Source: Gautieria morchelliformis
Lineage: Eukaryota; Basidiomycota; Agaricomycetes; Gomphales; Gomphaceae
Reading direction: 5' to 3'
DNA length: 64,000 nt
Assembly: GCA_015179125.1 (NCBI GenBank)
Contig: WHVA01000232.1
Coordinates: forward strand, 1 to 64,000
This document shows, piece by piece, positions 33,980-44,100 of the stretch (its first letter is position 1; each line of letters begins with the position of its first letter). The notes under the pieces were generated by a model. That model ran no database searches, was not told the DNA's origin, and saw only the letters and a list, made by a program, of their open reading frames with translations. The position numbers were made by a program, and so were the translations under genes.

Positions 33980-36900
33980 TCACCCCCCCTCTAGCGTGCT
34001 GCGTCCTCGAAGCACGGGACACAAGGGATTGAAATGCCAGCGAGCGGATTCGGCGAGGGGCACCTGGATGTGTCCTATAGAACTCCCGGAGTTTGTCAGG
34101 AGCGGAAACATCTTGCTCCGGGACCCAAGAATTCTCCTCGTACCCATACCCTTCCCACTTCACGAGGAATTGGAGTCGTCCTCGCACAAACCGGCTGTCC
34201 AGGATCCGTTCCACCACGTAGTGTTCTTCCCCATCTACAATTTCTGGCGGAGGTGGCGGATGAGCCTTCCAATGTGGAATTGGGTCCTCAAGCATAGGGA
34301 GTAACTTCACCACGTTGAAGACGGGGTGGAGGCGGGACATGGACATCGGAAGTCGGAGGCGGTATGCATTCCGTCCAACCCTCCGCGTCACTGTGAAGGG
34401 CCCAAGGTAGCGGTGGGCAAGCTTCTGCGAAGGGCGTGTGGTGCGGATGTCACTTGCATCTAGGTACACCTTGTCTCCAACTTGGTACTCTGGGGCAGGA
34501 ACCCGGCGTCGGTTGTAGTACCTTGCCATGTCATCCTTGGCCTTCGCAAGGGCCGACTTGGCTTCCGAAAGGGTGGAGTCCATGCGGTCTCGGAACTCAT
34601 TGACCGTCTCGAGTCGGGACTCAGCCTGGCGTGGTTCGAAGCCCATCCGTGGGTGTCGTCCGGAGTCAAGCATGAAGGGAGTCTGTTGTGTGGCGGAATG
34701 GACATGGTTGTTGTATTGGAATTCCGCCAGCGGAAGTAACTCATCCCAGTCATCCTGCCTCTCATTGACAAAGAGGCGGAGATATTGCTCTAACTCCTGA
34801 TTGACCCGTTCCGTCTGTCCGTCACCCTGCGGATGGTACGCTGTGGTGGTAGCCAGCTTTATGCCGAGCAGGCGGTAGAGCTCCCGAGTCAGTTCCGCGA
34901 CAAACTGCGGACCTCGGTCGGAAACAACTTGCTTCGGGAGCCCATGCAACTTCCAGACATGTGCAAGGAACAGGCGGGCCGCTCCGAGGGCTGTGATCGT
35001 CGTGTGCGTCGGAATGAAGTGGGACACCTTGCTCACCGAATCCACGACGTTCATGATCGCGTCGTAGCCATGAGACTCTGGGAGTTCAACGATGAAGTCG
35101 ACACTGATGGTGTCCCAGCGGGATTCAGGAATCGGGAGCGGAACAAGTTCTCCGACGGGTGGACGTCGTTGCGCTTTGGTTCGGAGACAAAGGTCACACG
35201 TCTTCACGTACTGTCCGATGTAGCGGGACATCTGAGGCCACCAGTAATTCCGAGCCACTAACTCCAGCGTCTTCCACCTGCCAGCATGCCCAGCGACCTG
35301 TGTGTCATGGTGCTGGGACACGATGCGACGGCGGAGGTCCGCCCCACCCGGAACATAGACCTTGCCTCTGAAGTGGAGCAGTCCATCACGTTCCGACCAT
35401 TCCGCTGCCCGTACAGACCGTGAGTGCCCTTTCCGGAGTTCCTCCACTGCCTTCACCACCGACTCCTCCTTCTCTCCATTCCGGTACTGCCTCCGGATAT
35501 CCCGGAGCATTTCCGCTTCCGCCCCAACTGCAGTTACTCCTTCTAGGGCACGGATTGCAAAGAGACTTGGGCGGAGCAGTGTCATATCCGCGTTGTCTCC
35601 ACTTCCGCTTCCGTGATCCGCGCGGCGGGATAGGGCATCGGGCTTGCCCATGGTGCGGCCGGGGCGGTGGTGGAGCATGAAGTCAAACCGGGACAGGTGT
35701 AGGGACCACCGTGCTTGTCGTCGGTTCAGCTTCTTAGACGTGCGGAAATACTCGAGGTTCTTGTGGTCTGTCCAGATCTCAAAAGGGGATAGAGCACCCT
35801 CGAGGAAGTGTCGCCACTCCTCCAGCGCTCGCATGATTGCCAGCATCTCCTTGTCATGGATCTCATAGTTCCGCTCGACCGGACTAAGGCTCTTAGAGAA
35901 GAAGGCAATCGGATGCCACCCCCCACCATCTTCCGATGACTGCTGTGACAAGACCGCTCCGGTAGCTGCGTCGGAAGAATCCGCCTCGACTCGATAAGGG
36001 CGAGAGTCGTCGGGAAAGATCAGGACTGGAGCAGAAGTGATCAGCTCCTTGAGTTTGTCAAAGGAAGTCTGTTCCGGCTCTCCCCACCGCCATCCAACCT
36101 CCTTCTTGGTGAGGTCGAAGAGGGCACGGGCGTGGCAGGAGAAGTCCTTGATGAACCGCCGGTAGAAATTGACAAACCCAATGAAGGACTGGACCTCCTT
36201 CTTGTTTCGCGGCACGGGCCAATCCGATACACCGGAAACTTTGACTGGGTCCATTTCCACCTTCCCTTCCGACACAATCACCCCAAGATACTCTATCCGC
36301 GTCCGCTCAAATTCACACTTTTCCGGCTTGAGACACAGGTTGTACTCCCGGAGCCGTTCCAGCACTCTCCGCACGACTTCCCGATGTTCGGACATTGTTT
36401 TCGTGAAAATGAGGATGTCATCGAGGTAGACGCAGACAACCCCTTCTGCTATCATGTCATGGAAAATGTCATTCATCATCGTCTGGAATGTGGCGGGACT
36501 GTTGGTGAGGCCAAAGAACATGACCTGTGGCTCAAAGAGTCCTCGATTGGTGCGGAATGCGGCCTTCCACTCGTCTCCCTCTCGGATCCGGACATTGTTG
36601 AAGCCCCAGCGGACATCCAGCTTAGTGAAGTACCTCGCCCCGCGGAGTTGTGTGATCAGTTCGGAAATGAGTGGAATGGGGTACCGGTTCTTGATCGTGA
36701 TCGCATTCAAGGCCCGGTAGTCCTGCACAAGTCTGAGCGAGCCATCCTTCTTCTTGATGAAGAACACCGGAGATGCCATGGGTGACTTTGAGGGGCGGAT
36801 CCTCCCTGTACGGAGGTTTTCCGCAAGGAATGCATCGAGCTCTACCTGCTCCTTGGGCGACAGCGGGTAGACTTTGCAGTTGGTGGGCTTTGACCCAGGC

Positions 36901-37889
36901 TCCAACTCGATGGCGTGGTCCCACAGCTTCCGTGGAGGCAGGGTATCAAACGACTCCTTGGAAAAGACGTCCTCAAACTCCCGCAGGTACTCCGGAATTT
37001 CCGCCTCCACTCTATCATACCTCTTAGAGGCTTCAGCAAGGCGTTGCGAAATATTTCCGGTGGCGCGGATGTGTTCCGCCTCCGGCGGAAGGTTTACGTA
37101 CAGCAAGCGCTCCCCTTCCGTCAGAGTGTCTTCCAGGCCGAGTCGGATGGCGTCGGAATCGGAATTGGAAGGGGGATCCGGGTCAAATTCCGCTTCCGAG
37201 TCTTCTTCTGCAAGCAGTGGATGGGGGCCGGAACGACATGTCTGTATGAGCCGTTCGGTCTTCCGCTGCTCCTGGCGCTCCTTCCGCACTTCCGACCGGC
37301 ACATGTGACACTTGGCTGGACACCGACTCATCAGTACCTTCCGAGTCTGCCAATTGATCTCCGGGTTGTGCTCTTGAAGCCAGGTAAACCCGAGGATGAT
37401 GTCTTGCTTCCCCAGGCTGGTGACAGCGAAGGAAGTGCGTTCCGAGTGTCCATCGTAGCGGAGAATTGTGTCCACTATCTCCGTGATGGACCCTGCCTCA
37501 TTGGGGCTTCCATCCACATTGAACACCGGGATTGCGTGTTGCAACTTCCGCGTGGTCAGTCGGTTCCGTTCCACATAGTCCCGGTCCATAAACTGACCAG
37601 TGGCCCCGCAATCGACAAGGGCGGGTCCGGATTTGACTTCCGCCGTATCGGTCGTCTGGATCTCTACCTTAATGACTAGTGACTTGGGGCCAGGGGTGGC
37701 AGCAACAACATAGCGCTTCGGAAGGCATCTCTCCCAAGGGCGGATGCGGGATGGACGGGGTGTCAGATTTGGATTTTGTGTGACTTTATCCGGTGGGTCT
37801 GTACGAAGTGAGGGGAGTGGGGGCTTTTCATTCTCTACTTCAAGACAGGCAAACCGGTTATGTACAGGCAGCAGGGGCACACATCTCAC
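33759..37889 (-). CDS. Gypsy pol polyprotein with chromodomain
   Basis: Open frame of 1,376 codons. Order: retropepsin (ALVDCGATGQFMD), reverse transcriptase (FTKLDVRWGFNNVRI, VYLDDILIF), RNase H (RVEADSSDAATGAVLS), integrase zinc finger (HDTQVAGHAGRWKT, CDLCLRTK) and core (ISVDFIVELP, VSDRGPQFV, TERVNQ), and a C-terminal chromodomain (YVVERILDSR, FLVKWEGYGYEENSWVPE) expected to target insertion to modified chromatin. The tail runs into the 3' LTR. The frame overlaps the end of gag with a one-base shift (pol frame -1), so frameshifting or re-initiation is expected; a clear slippery heptamer was not found. No internal stop is seen, so the element may be competent. Confidence 0.95.
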   Translation of the reverse strand: MRCVPLLPVHNRFACLEVENEKPPLPSLRTDPPDKVTQNPNLTPRPSRIRPWERCLPKRYVVAATPGPKSLVIKVEIQTTDTAEVKSGPALVDCGATGQFMDRDYVERNRLTTRKLQHAIPVFNVDGSPNEAGSITEIVDTILRYDGHSERTSFAVTSLGKQDIILGFTWLQEHNPEINWQTRKVLMSRCPAKCHMCRSEVRKERQEQRKTERLIQTCRSGPHPLLAEEDSEAEFDPDPPSNSDSDAIRLGLEDTLTEGERLLYVNLPPEAEHIRATGNISQRLAEASKRYDRVEAEIPEYLREFEDVFSKESFDTLPPRKLWDHAIELEPGSKPTNCKVYPLSPKEQVELDAFLAENLRTGRIRPSKSPMASPVFFIKKKDGSLRLVQDYRALNAITIKNRYPIPLISELITQLRGARYFTKLDVRWGFNNVRIREGDEWKAAFRTNRGLFEPQVMFFGLTNSPATFQTMMNDIFHDMIAEGVVCVYLDDILIFTKTMSEHREVVRRVLERLREYNLCLKPEKCEFERTRIEYLGVIVSEGKVEMDPVKVSGVSDWPVPRNKKEVQSFIGFVNFYRRFIKDFSCHARALFDLTKKEVGWRWGEPEQTSFDKLKELITSAPVLIFPDDSRPYRVEADSSDAATGAVLSQQSSEDGGGWHPIAFFSKSLSPVERNYEIHDKEMLAIMRALEEWRHFLEGALSPFEIWTDHKNLEYFRTSKKLNRRQARWSLHLSRFDFMLHHRPGRTMGKPDALSRRADHGSGSGDNADMTLLRPSLFAIRALEGVTAVGAEAEMLRDIRRQYRNGEKEESVVKAVEELRKGHSRSVRAAEWSERDGLLHFRGKVYVPGGADLRRRIVSQHHDTQVAGHAGRWKTLELVARNYWWPQMSRYIGQYVKTCDLCLRTKAQRRPPVGELVPLPIPESRWDTISVDFIVELPESHGYDAIMNVVDSVSKVSHFIPTHTTITALGAARLFLAHVWKLHGLPKQVVSDRGPQFVAELTRELYRLLGIKLATTTAYHPQGDGQTERVNQELEQYLRLFVNERQDDWDELLPLAEFQYNNHVHSATQQTPFMLDSGRHPRMGFEPRQAESRLETVNEFRDRMDSTLSEAKSALAKAKDDMARYYNRRRVPAPEYQVGDKVYLDASDIRTTRPSQKLAHRYLGPFTVTRRVGRNAYRLRLPMSMSRLHPVFNVVKLLPMLEDPIPHWKAHPPPPPEIVDGEEHYVVERILDSRFVRGRLQFLVKWEGYGYEENSWVPEQDVSAPDKLREFYRTHPGAPRRIRSLAFQSLVSRASRTQHARGGVMSGDTLFSISSSDTTPSSDSISDSASGSDSISASAFGNDSASGRTSTSSVRLASSTPISDFRPGTVSEIKRLA
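33980..33993 (-). other. Polypurine tract of gypsy element
   Basis: On minus, AGAGGGGGGTGA lies directly upstream of the 3' LTR, which confirms that the element reads on minus. Confidence 0.8.
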
Positions 37890-39061
37890 CCGCTGCGTGT
37901 CACAAAATCCGACGCATCTTCCGCTTCCGGTAGACCATGTTCCGCATTTTCGGAAAGTTCTTCCGCAGTGGGCACTCCGTTTATGTCTGCAAGTGCGAGG
38001 AACTCTGGAAGGATCTCGAGTTTCTCCTCTGTGGTCATAAGCCAGATATCAAAGGCTTGGGGGCACTCGCGAGCATAGTGGCCTGGTTGTCGGCAGCGGA
38101 AGCAGGTGATAGTTCCGTGGCCTTTTCCGCGCATGCGGTCAACATCCATCGGGGCAGGGCCACTCTTCGAGGGAGGAGGGCTATGGTTCCTAATAGGAGC
38201 AGGCGGAGCAAGCATCGGAAATAATTTCCATGTGGGAATGAATGCGCTTCCGGGTTTTGGCACAGGTGGAGTAGGACGAGCGGAACTGCGTGTCGTGTTC
38301 CGACTCGTCTCCACGAAGGCCTCATTTGCGTCCCTGTTCCGAGAACCCTTCTGCGCGGCTTGGTACCACCCTTCCGGGTCATCAAAATCCGGAGCTCCAT
38401 CCCCAAGCAGCGCAACTTGGTTCTGGAGCATCGGATCAAGTCCTCGTCGGAATTTGATGACGATCGTCTTGTCGTCGTCATATTCCGCAAGGTCGATGAG
38501 CTCCTGGAAGCGATCGATGTAGTCATCGACCGGATCTTTGGCCTGGTACCAGCTCGTCCCCTCGAGCTTTGTAAGGGCTGTGAGCTGCTCGTTTTTCGGG
38601 CAGAACTGGTCGGAAAATGTTTTCTCGAACGCGTCCCAGTCCCGGAAGTAGTTCCCCTTGCCCTTTGCTTCATGTCGGATCACCTTGTTTGCAAAACGGG
38701 CTGCGTGGTCCGATTTGAAAAAGGACAATGTCCAGTGAATCCGAGCCTGGTCGTTCGGAAAGAGGTCTCCGACAATTGCGAAGTAGATGCTCCATGTGTT
38801 GAAGAACGCGCGTCCCTTCTCCCGATCTCCGTCAAAGTCCGCCGGAGTTGCGGGTTTGACCTTTGCTAACTTCGCGGACATCCTCTTTTCCGCTAGTTCC
38901 GCTTTTCCGAAATCCGGATCATCCAGCATTTCATTTCCACCACCTTGTGGAATATCTAACTTAGCCAAAATCGCTTGTAAGGCTGTTTCAATCGCGTCGG
39001 TCTTCATCCGGTTCCGCGTCAATTCCTCCTCCATATTCCGCAGACGATCGTCCGGATCCAT
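37886..39061 (-). CDS. Gypsy gag protein
   Basis: Open frame from MDPDDRLRNMEEEL (39061), about 391 residues, to the stop at 37886-37888. It has an N-terminal coiled-coil-like helix, the Retrotrans_gag capsid region (FFNTWSIYFAIVGDLFP, FEKTFSDQF) and a CCHC knuckle, CFRCRQPGHYAREC. It forms the particle and binds RNA. The frame stays open upstream to 39259 in the LTR edge, but the methionine at 39061 fits gag proteins better. The stop overlaps the beginning of the pol frame. Confidence 0.92.
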   Translation of the reverse strand: MDPDDRLRNMEEELTRNRMKTDAIETALQAILAKLDIPQGGGNEMLDDPDFGKAELAEKRMSAKLAKVKPATPADFDGDREKGRAFFNTWSIYFAIVGDLFPNDQARIHWTLSFFKSDHAARFANKVIRHEAKGKGNYFRDWDAFEKTFSDQFCPKNEQLTALTKLEGTSWYQAKDPVDDYIDRFQELIDLAEYDDDKTIVIKFRRGLDPMLQNQVALLGDGAPDFDDPEGWYQAAQKGSRNRDANEAFVETSRNTTRSSARPTPPVPKPGSAFIPTWKLFPMLAPPAPIRNHSPPPSKSGPAPMDVDRMRGKGHGTITCFRCRQPGHYARECPQAFDIWLMTTEEKLEILPEFLALADINGVPTAEELSENAEHGLPEAEDASDFVTRSG

Positions 39062-39236
39062 GTTGGAAGGAGAAATATGTGACGGGATTTCCGGGGTTGG
39101 GAGCTCGACGTAAGAAGAGCGGCTGTCGTACACTGTATGTGCGGAAGAGGTTGCGATCTCCGAGTCGCTGTCTCCGATTCCGAACGCACCTATGGCGAAT
39201 GCAACGTGCAGTACGACCGCCGGTCCTCTAGGGGAG

Positions 39237-39246
39237 AGACTTTTCT
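39237..39246 (-). other. Self-priming primer-binding site
   Basis: On minus, AGAAAAGTCT lies 2 nt after the 5' LTR. It is exactly complementary to AGACTTTTCT (39325-39316) in the LTR, which lies about 33 nt downstream of a TATA-like box and would be the RNA 5' end. This is the Tf1/sushi arrangement in which the transcript's own 5' end primes reverse transcription. No tRNA-like site was seen. Confidence 0.65.
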
Positions 39247-39248
39247 GC

Positions 39249-39665
39249 TGTAAGGGCAACCCTGGCTAGTCGTGGAGATCACACTACCACACAACTGACA
39301 AGGGGAAATCCAAAGAGAAAAGTCTAAGGACCCCCAATGTCAGCGAGCCCGTATTATACTACGCTGCGCAGCCAGGGACAACACTTGGCACCCGCCATCA
39401 ACCCTGCATCCCCCTGACCCTTGATCGACCCTTGATGCCACCTATTATGCGAGTCGCTTGATTTCCGACACTGTTCCGGGGCGGAAGTCGGAAATTGGAG
39501 TGGAACTGGCAAGGCGAACGGAACTGGTGGAAGTTCTCCCAGAAGCGGAATCGTTCCCGAAAGCGGATGCGGAGATGGAATCGGAACCGGAAGCGGAGTC
39601 GGAAATGGAGTCGGAACTGGGTGTGGTGTCGGAACTGGAAATGGAAAACAGGGTGTCCCCTGACA
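39249..39665 (-). repeat. 5' LTR of gypsy element
   Basis: 417 bp, apparently identical to 33563-33979. Confidence 0.95.
39351..39360 (-). promoter_or_regulatory. TATA box of gypsy LTR
   Basis: AGTATAATAC on minus, with the proposed transcription start at 39325 about 30 nt downstream. The same box is present in all copies of this LTR. Confidence 0.6.
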
Positions 39666-39970
39666 GTCGCCGTGATATCTGGTGAGGATGTTGGAGAGAA
39701 AAATAGTGCCCTGCCGACAAGTTCTCTTACTTTATTTGAAGGGAGAATGGACATCGACGCACTATTGTATTGGCTCCATATAATTTCGATTGCGGGGCAT
39801 ATCCTATCTTTTTAATCGCCACGTCGGGCCCCGCACCCCTCTTCATGGTCTTCCAGTCTAGACCTGTTTTACCAGGAGCAAAATCATGGACGGTGGATGA
39901 TGTGTTTACAATACAGGATTTAGTTTCGTGGTAAGTCGACGAGCTTTCCAACGCAGGGAGTAGCAGCATC
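39666..39970 (-). pseudogene. SDR middle segment, inverted
   Basis: On minus this encodes LLLPALESSSTYHETKSC, IVNTSSTVHDFAPGKTGLDW and QSKLYGAN (the catalytic YxxxK region, here YAPQSK with one extra residue), then FLSNILTRYHGD in another frame. These are the middle of the SDR whose N-terminus is on plus at 31330 and C-terminus on plus at 40451. The segment lies between two oppositely oriented LTRs. Confidence 0.85.
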
Positions 39971-40450
39971 TGTCAGGGGACACCCTGTTTTCCATTTCCA
40001 GTTCCGACACCACACCCAGTTCCGACTCCATTTCCGACTCCGCTTCCGGTTCCGATTCCATCTCCGCATCCGCTTTCGGGAACGATTCCGCTTCTGGGAG
40101 AACTTCCACCAGTTCCGTTCGCCTTGCCAGTTCCACTCCAATTTCCGACTTCCGCCCCGGAACAGTGTCGGAAATCAAGCGACTCGCATAATAGGTGGCA
40201 TCAAGGGTCGATCAAGGGTCAGGGGGATGCAGGGTTGATGGCGGGTGCCAAGTGTTGTCCCTGGCTGCGCAGCGTAGTATAATACGGGCTCGCTGACATT
40301 GGGGGTCCTTAGACTTTTCTCTTTGGATTTCCCCTTGTCAGGTGAGAACCCCCTCTCTTGTATGCTCTGTTCATTTATACATACTTTGGATTTCCCCTTG
40401 TCAGTTGTGTGGTAGTGTGATCTCCACGACTAGCCAGGGTTGCCCTTACA
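39971..40450 (+). mobile_element. Solo gypsy LTR in opposite orientation, 480-bp variant
   Basis: Same family as the 417-bp LTRs but inverted and 63 bp longer; the extra piece lies between two copies of GGATTTCCCCTTGTCAG. The outer flank is GCGAC on the right, whose reverse complement GTCGC is found right of the full element at 39666. The left flank GCATC is nearly the complement of GACGC at 33558-33562. Confidence 0.92.
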
Positions 40451-40590
40451 GCGACGTCGTTACGTCCTGTGTTGTTCATCCTGGTGGAACTATTACAGAT
40501 CTTCAGAAGTTCGCGCCGTCTTCCACCTTTTGTCATATTAACGAGCCGCTGCAGATATATGCCTGGCTGGCAATGATGGATAACACATAA
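40451..40590 (+). pseudogene. SDR C-terminal segment
   Basis: Plus frame: DVVTSCVVHPGGTITDLQKF, the conserved post-catalytic HPG-TDL block of SDR enzymes, then INEPLQIYAWLAMM and a stop. It continues in frame from RYHGD at the end of the inverted segment if that segment is turned round and one GCGAC copy removed. Confidence 0.85.
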
Positions 40591-41111
40591 AATATGTTAT
40601 CCAGCACTGTACGCCTTTCATGGTTATTGTTCCTGTACTATTTCCTCATGCACGGTCTTATCACCAGCTTCCATGCATTCACCCAGCTGTGGGCCGGGAC
40701 AACCCGAGACGCGGAGGGAGTGAGCCCAACGAAGTGGATGGCTTAGCTAAATTTGGCACCTTGTGTGCTAACAATACACCGCGTTTTAGACCAAAAAATC
40801 GCCTTGCGAGTTTTGTATCAGTTTTCAAATGATATCCAACTTTCATCCAGAAGTCGCATCGGGGTGTCGCCGGGTTTATTGCCGGATGAAATTTGAAATA
40901 TCTCTGGTGCGAAAAGTGGCGAGCTGAGCGTAGCTATAAGCAATATATATATTCTATGCCAGGATTTGACTTAGGCTAATACACAAGACGCAGCAGAGTT
41001 CTGCCACAGTCACGTGAGGCCGCGTCGCGTCGCGTCTTCAACGTCCTGATCAGCGCTCCCACTGCTCTGAGCTATAGCTGGGCTTGTTTGACACCACGAG
41101 TACTTCGTAGA
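40591..41111. other. Region before the CACTA-like transposase
   Basis: Nothing confidently recognised. Around 40855-40885 a CGGGGTGTCGCCGGG word may be the left terminal repeat of the transposon; the candidate right end at about 48105-48125 reads CCGGGGATGCCGACCCC. The match is weak. Confidence 0.3.
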
Positions 41112-44100
41112 ATGTTTGGTCTTCGTCGCTGCCCGTGTACCCTGTGCAAAAAGACGGTTATGCCCTGGCAGCAAAGCCGGACAATCAAGCGGCATCTGCA
41201 GCGGGATGCTGAAGCCCTAGAGCTCGCGAACTCTAATCACGTCGAGAATGATGCCAGAGAATTTAGTTTGGATGGTGAGAGAGATGCTAATTCTCTCCCC
41301 TCCGATCCAGAAACCCTTCCGGACAACTATATCTCGGCTGTTGACACGAGGGAGACGCAAGAGATCAAGAGTGATGATCTCTGTTCATACGCCCAGTATG
41401 ATGGTGGTGGTGACTGGTATGGCTCTGAGGCATCTGACTCACTCTCAGACCAGCATCAGCCGCCCGTTCACCAGTTCGCCCTGGATGACTTTGAACCGCT
41501 TTCTGCTCCGTTTTCTCAGCGTAATTCTCCGGAGCACTCCACCATCTGGCATGAAGATGATGAATCCACACTATCTGTTTCTGATAGCTCACCAGAGGGA
41601 TCTGACTCTAACTCTGAGGCACCAGACATCCGACAAGATCCTTCGTTTGTATCACGCGCTCAGCTATTCCCCTTTTATGAACCAGGCGACAAACAAGATG
41701 AACCCTAACCCAGCCCCTGCTATAGCACCGCCATGTTTCTCCGAACACCCCATTGTCCGACAAGTGTACATCCGTGCCTTCATTGCCGGCACATTTCGTG
41801 GAGCCATGCACTCACTTGTCCATGATCTGCTTGCTGGATCTAAAAGCACCATTGCTTCCTTCTTACTTCGTGACCCTTCGCTTGCGGACATTGATCTTAA
41901 TAACTTCGCTACCACATTCACTACTGTCGAAAGGCGCCTCGGTGTCAACACCAGCTCATATATCAAATACTACCCCGCCTGTGATCTTTGCTGGATGCGA
42001 CATGAACCAGAAACACTGTATGCTCTTGATTCACCAGATTGCCTTGACTCTAAATGTCAAGGCAAGCTGTACACTACAAAGAGACTCGCTACTGGCACAA
42101 AATCTAGCGAAAAACGCACACCATGCAAGATTCTCCCTTATGCTCCTTATTCGTGCCATCCAGCGCATTCTACTTCGGCGAGGGAAGTGGGAAGACTTCC
42201 AGCATTGGCACGGACCTGGTGATGAACCTGGACAATTCCCACCACTTGGTGAGGCCGAACAGTTCGACCTGCATGGAATACATGCTCCCATGCATGATGT
42301 TTATGATGGATGGGCTTGGAGAGCCATTCAAGCTGGTTTGGAGTGGCGTAGGGGTGGTCGATGGGGGATGGAGGATGTGAACGTACAGCAGGTAACACAA
42401 CGCTTCGTGTCTTTACCATGCGGTTTGGTACTTGCCATCAACATAGACTGGTATGCACTAAGTTTCCATTAAATTGATTGCGAGAAGTTGACCGTGTCAA
42501 GGTTTCAAACCATCAAAGGGAGCATACATTCTACAGGCACAATGTACGCAACAATTATCAATAATCCACGTGCTGTTCGTTTCCTAGAAGAAGAGACAAT
42601 TCTTGTGTGTGTCATTCCTGGGCCCCATGAGCCATCCCTAGAGCAAATCAACCACATCATCGAGCCTTTTATTCTGGACGTTAATACTCTTTATGGAGGC
42701 AAGTCTTCTTTACAGCAACGCACAACCTACTTGCGCTGACACATTTTACATGTAATTAGGTGTTGACATGGATGTTGCATCATTTGAAACCAAGCAGCCT
42801 GTCCATGCAACTATTCTCATGAATAATTCAGATCTACCAGCGAGCCGTAAGACATCTGGGTTGGCCGGACATACTTCCGAAGAGTGGTATTGTCCGTTCT
42901 GCAAACAAAGGTTCTCTTCGCTAGTTTCATCTACATGTTTTGATCATTACAGTATGTCATACTTTATTATGTTTTATGTTGCTCATAATATGTACAGAAT
43001 TTGTCTTACGTGACCCTTGGCGGTATATCAAGTATTCTTTCCTCGCTCGCTTTGCTTCTCCGGCAATGAGAGATAAAATCGCTGATCAGCATGGAAAGCG
43101 TTGGTCGGCTTTTGATGCCCTCCCTGGATGGCTCCCATCGCATTCATCACCACTTGAATGGATGCACATGACATACCTAGGCAAGTCCTTTATACTATTA
43201 CTGTAACTGTATGGTAATTGAAACATCATGATCAGGCCTTACAAGGCATGTTCTAAAGGGAATACTTCTCAACGGTGGTATGTTCAACGGCACTTCCCAA
43301 AAAGGTGAACAGCCTCGTGATCGTTTTGAGGAGATAATTGAGGCCGCATGGTGGCCTGGCTCAGTGAGCCATCCACCCAAGAAGGTCTAAGTCCTTAATA
43401 ACTAACTACCTGACATTCAAATTACTAATCTTTCTTCATTCAGATCCTTGGTGGAGGCGGCACAATCAAGGCAGATCAACTACGGAACATGCTAACTATA
43501 CTCCCTGTTGCACTGTTTCATACCTGGAACATTGACGGTGAAATACCAGATAGCGATGCTCCCCTAGCCAAGGCCTCAACCATGATCGCTCGTGCAGAGG
43601 ACCGGACCGATGCATTATTGGCCAAATGGCGCAAAGCACATCTTGACTCCCTTCCCAACCCTACCCCAGCCGATTACGCAGCTGCCAATGAAATGAAACG
43701 AAACCGTAACTATAAACAGCATTACGAGAACATCTTGATGTTTTGTGCAGCTCTACGAATCCTGGGAAATCGTTCCATTACTATGTATGAAGCGGCTCGA
43801 GGACTAGACTTGCTATCTAAGGTTTTCCAGAATCGGGCACTGATGAATCTCCACATGACCCCGTACTTTCATCTGGCGATTCATGCCATCGATCCAATTA
43901 CCCGTTTTGGCCCTGTTTATGGCTGGCATGCATATCCCTACGAACGTCACAATGGAAAGCTGGGCCGCTTCAACCACAATGGACATGCAGGTGGTGAACT
44001 TGAAGCAACGCTGATGCGCAGTTGGTGGAGGGGACAGCTAGTAACAAGCCTTGTGGAGTTGCATATTCTCTGATGTTGATCTGCTCTCATAATTGGTTAC

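Larger units (their letters stand above)
33563..39665 (-). mobile_element. Young chromodomain Ty3/gypsy retrotransposon
   Basis: Element of 6,103 bp coding on minus, with LTRs of 417 bp that look identical by eye. Gag and pol are present, a polypurine tract lies at 33980-33993, and a self-priming type primer site lies next to the 5' LTR. The outer flanks do not match each other (GACGC left, GTCGC right). The mismatch is explained by a later inversion: GTCGC matches the flank of the solo LTR at 39971-40450, and GACGC nearly matches that LTR's other flank. Confidence 0.95.

Noticed and set aside
33772..34032. Small plus-strand ORFs in the gypsy LTR copies
   Set aside because: They are translations of the GGAA-type repeat in the LTR and repeat at every copy.
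33558..39670. Gypsy element judged old or defective because its flanking 5-mers differ
   Set aside because: The LTRs look identical; the mismatch is explained by the inversion with the solo LTR at 39971.
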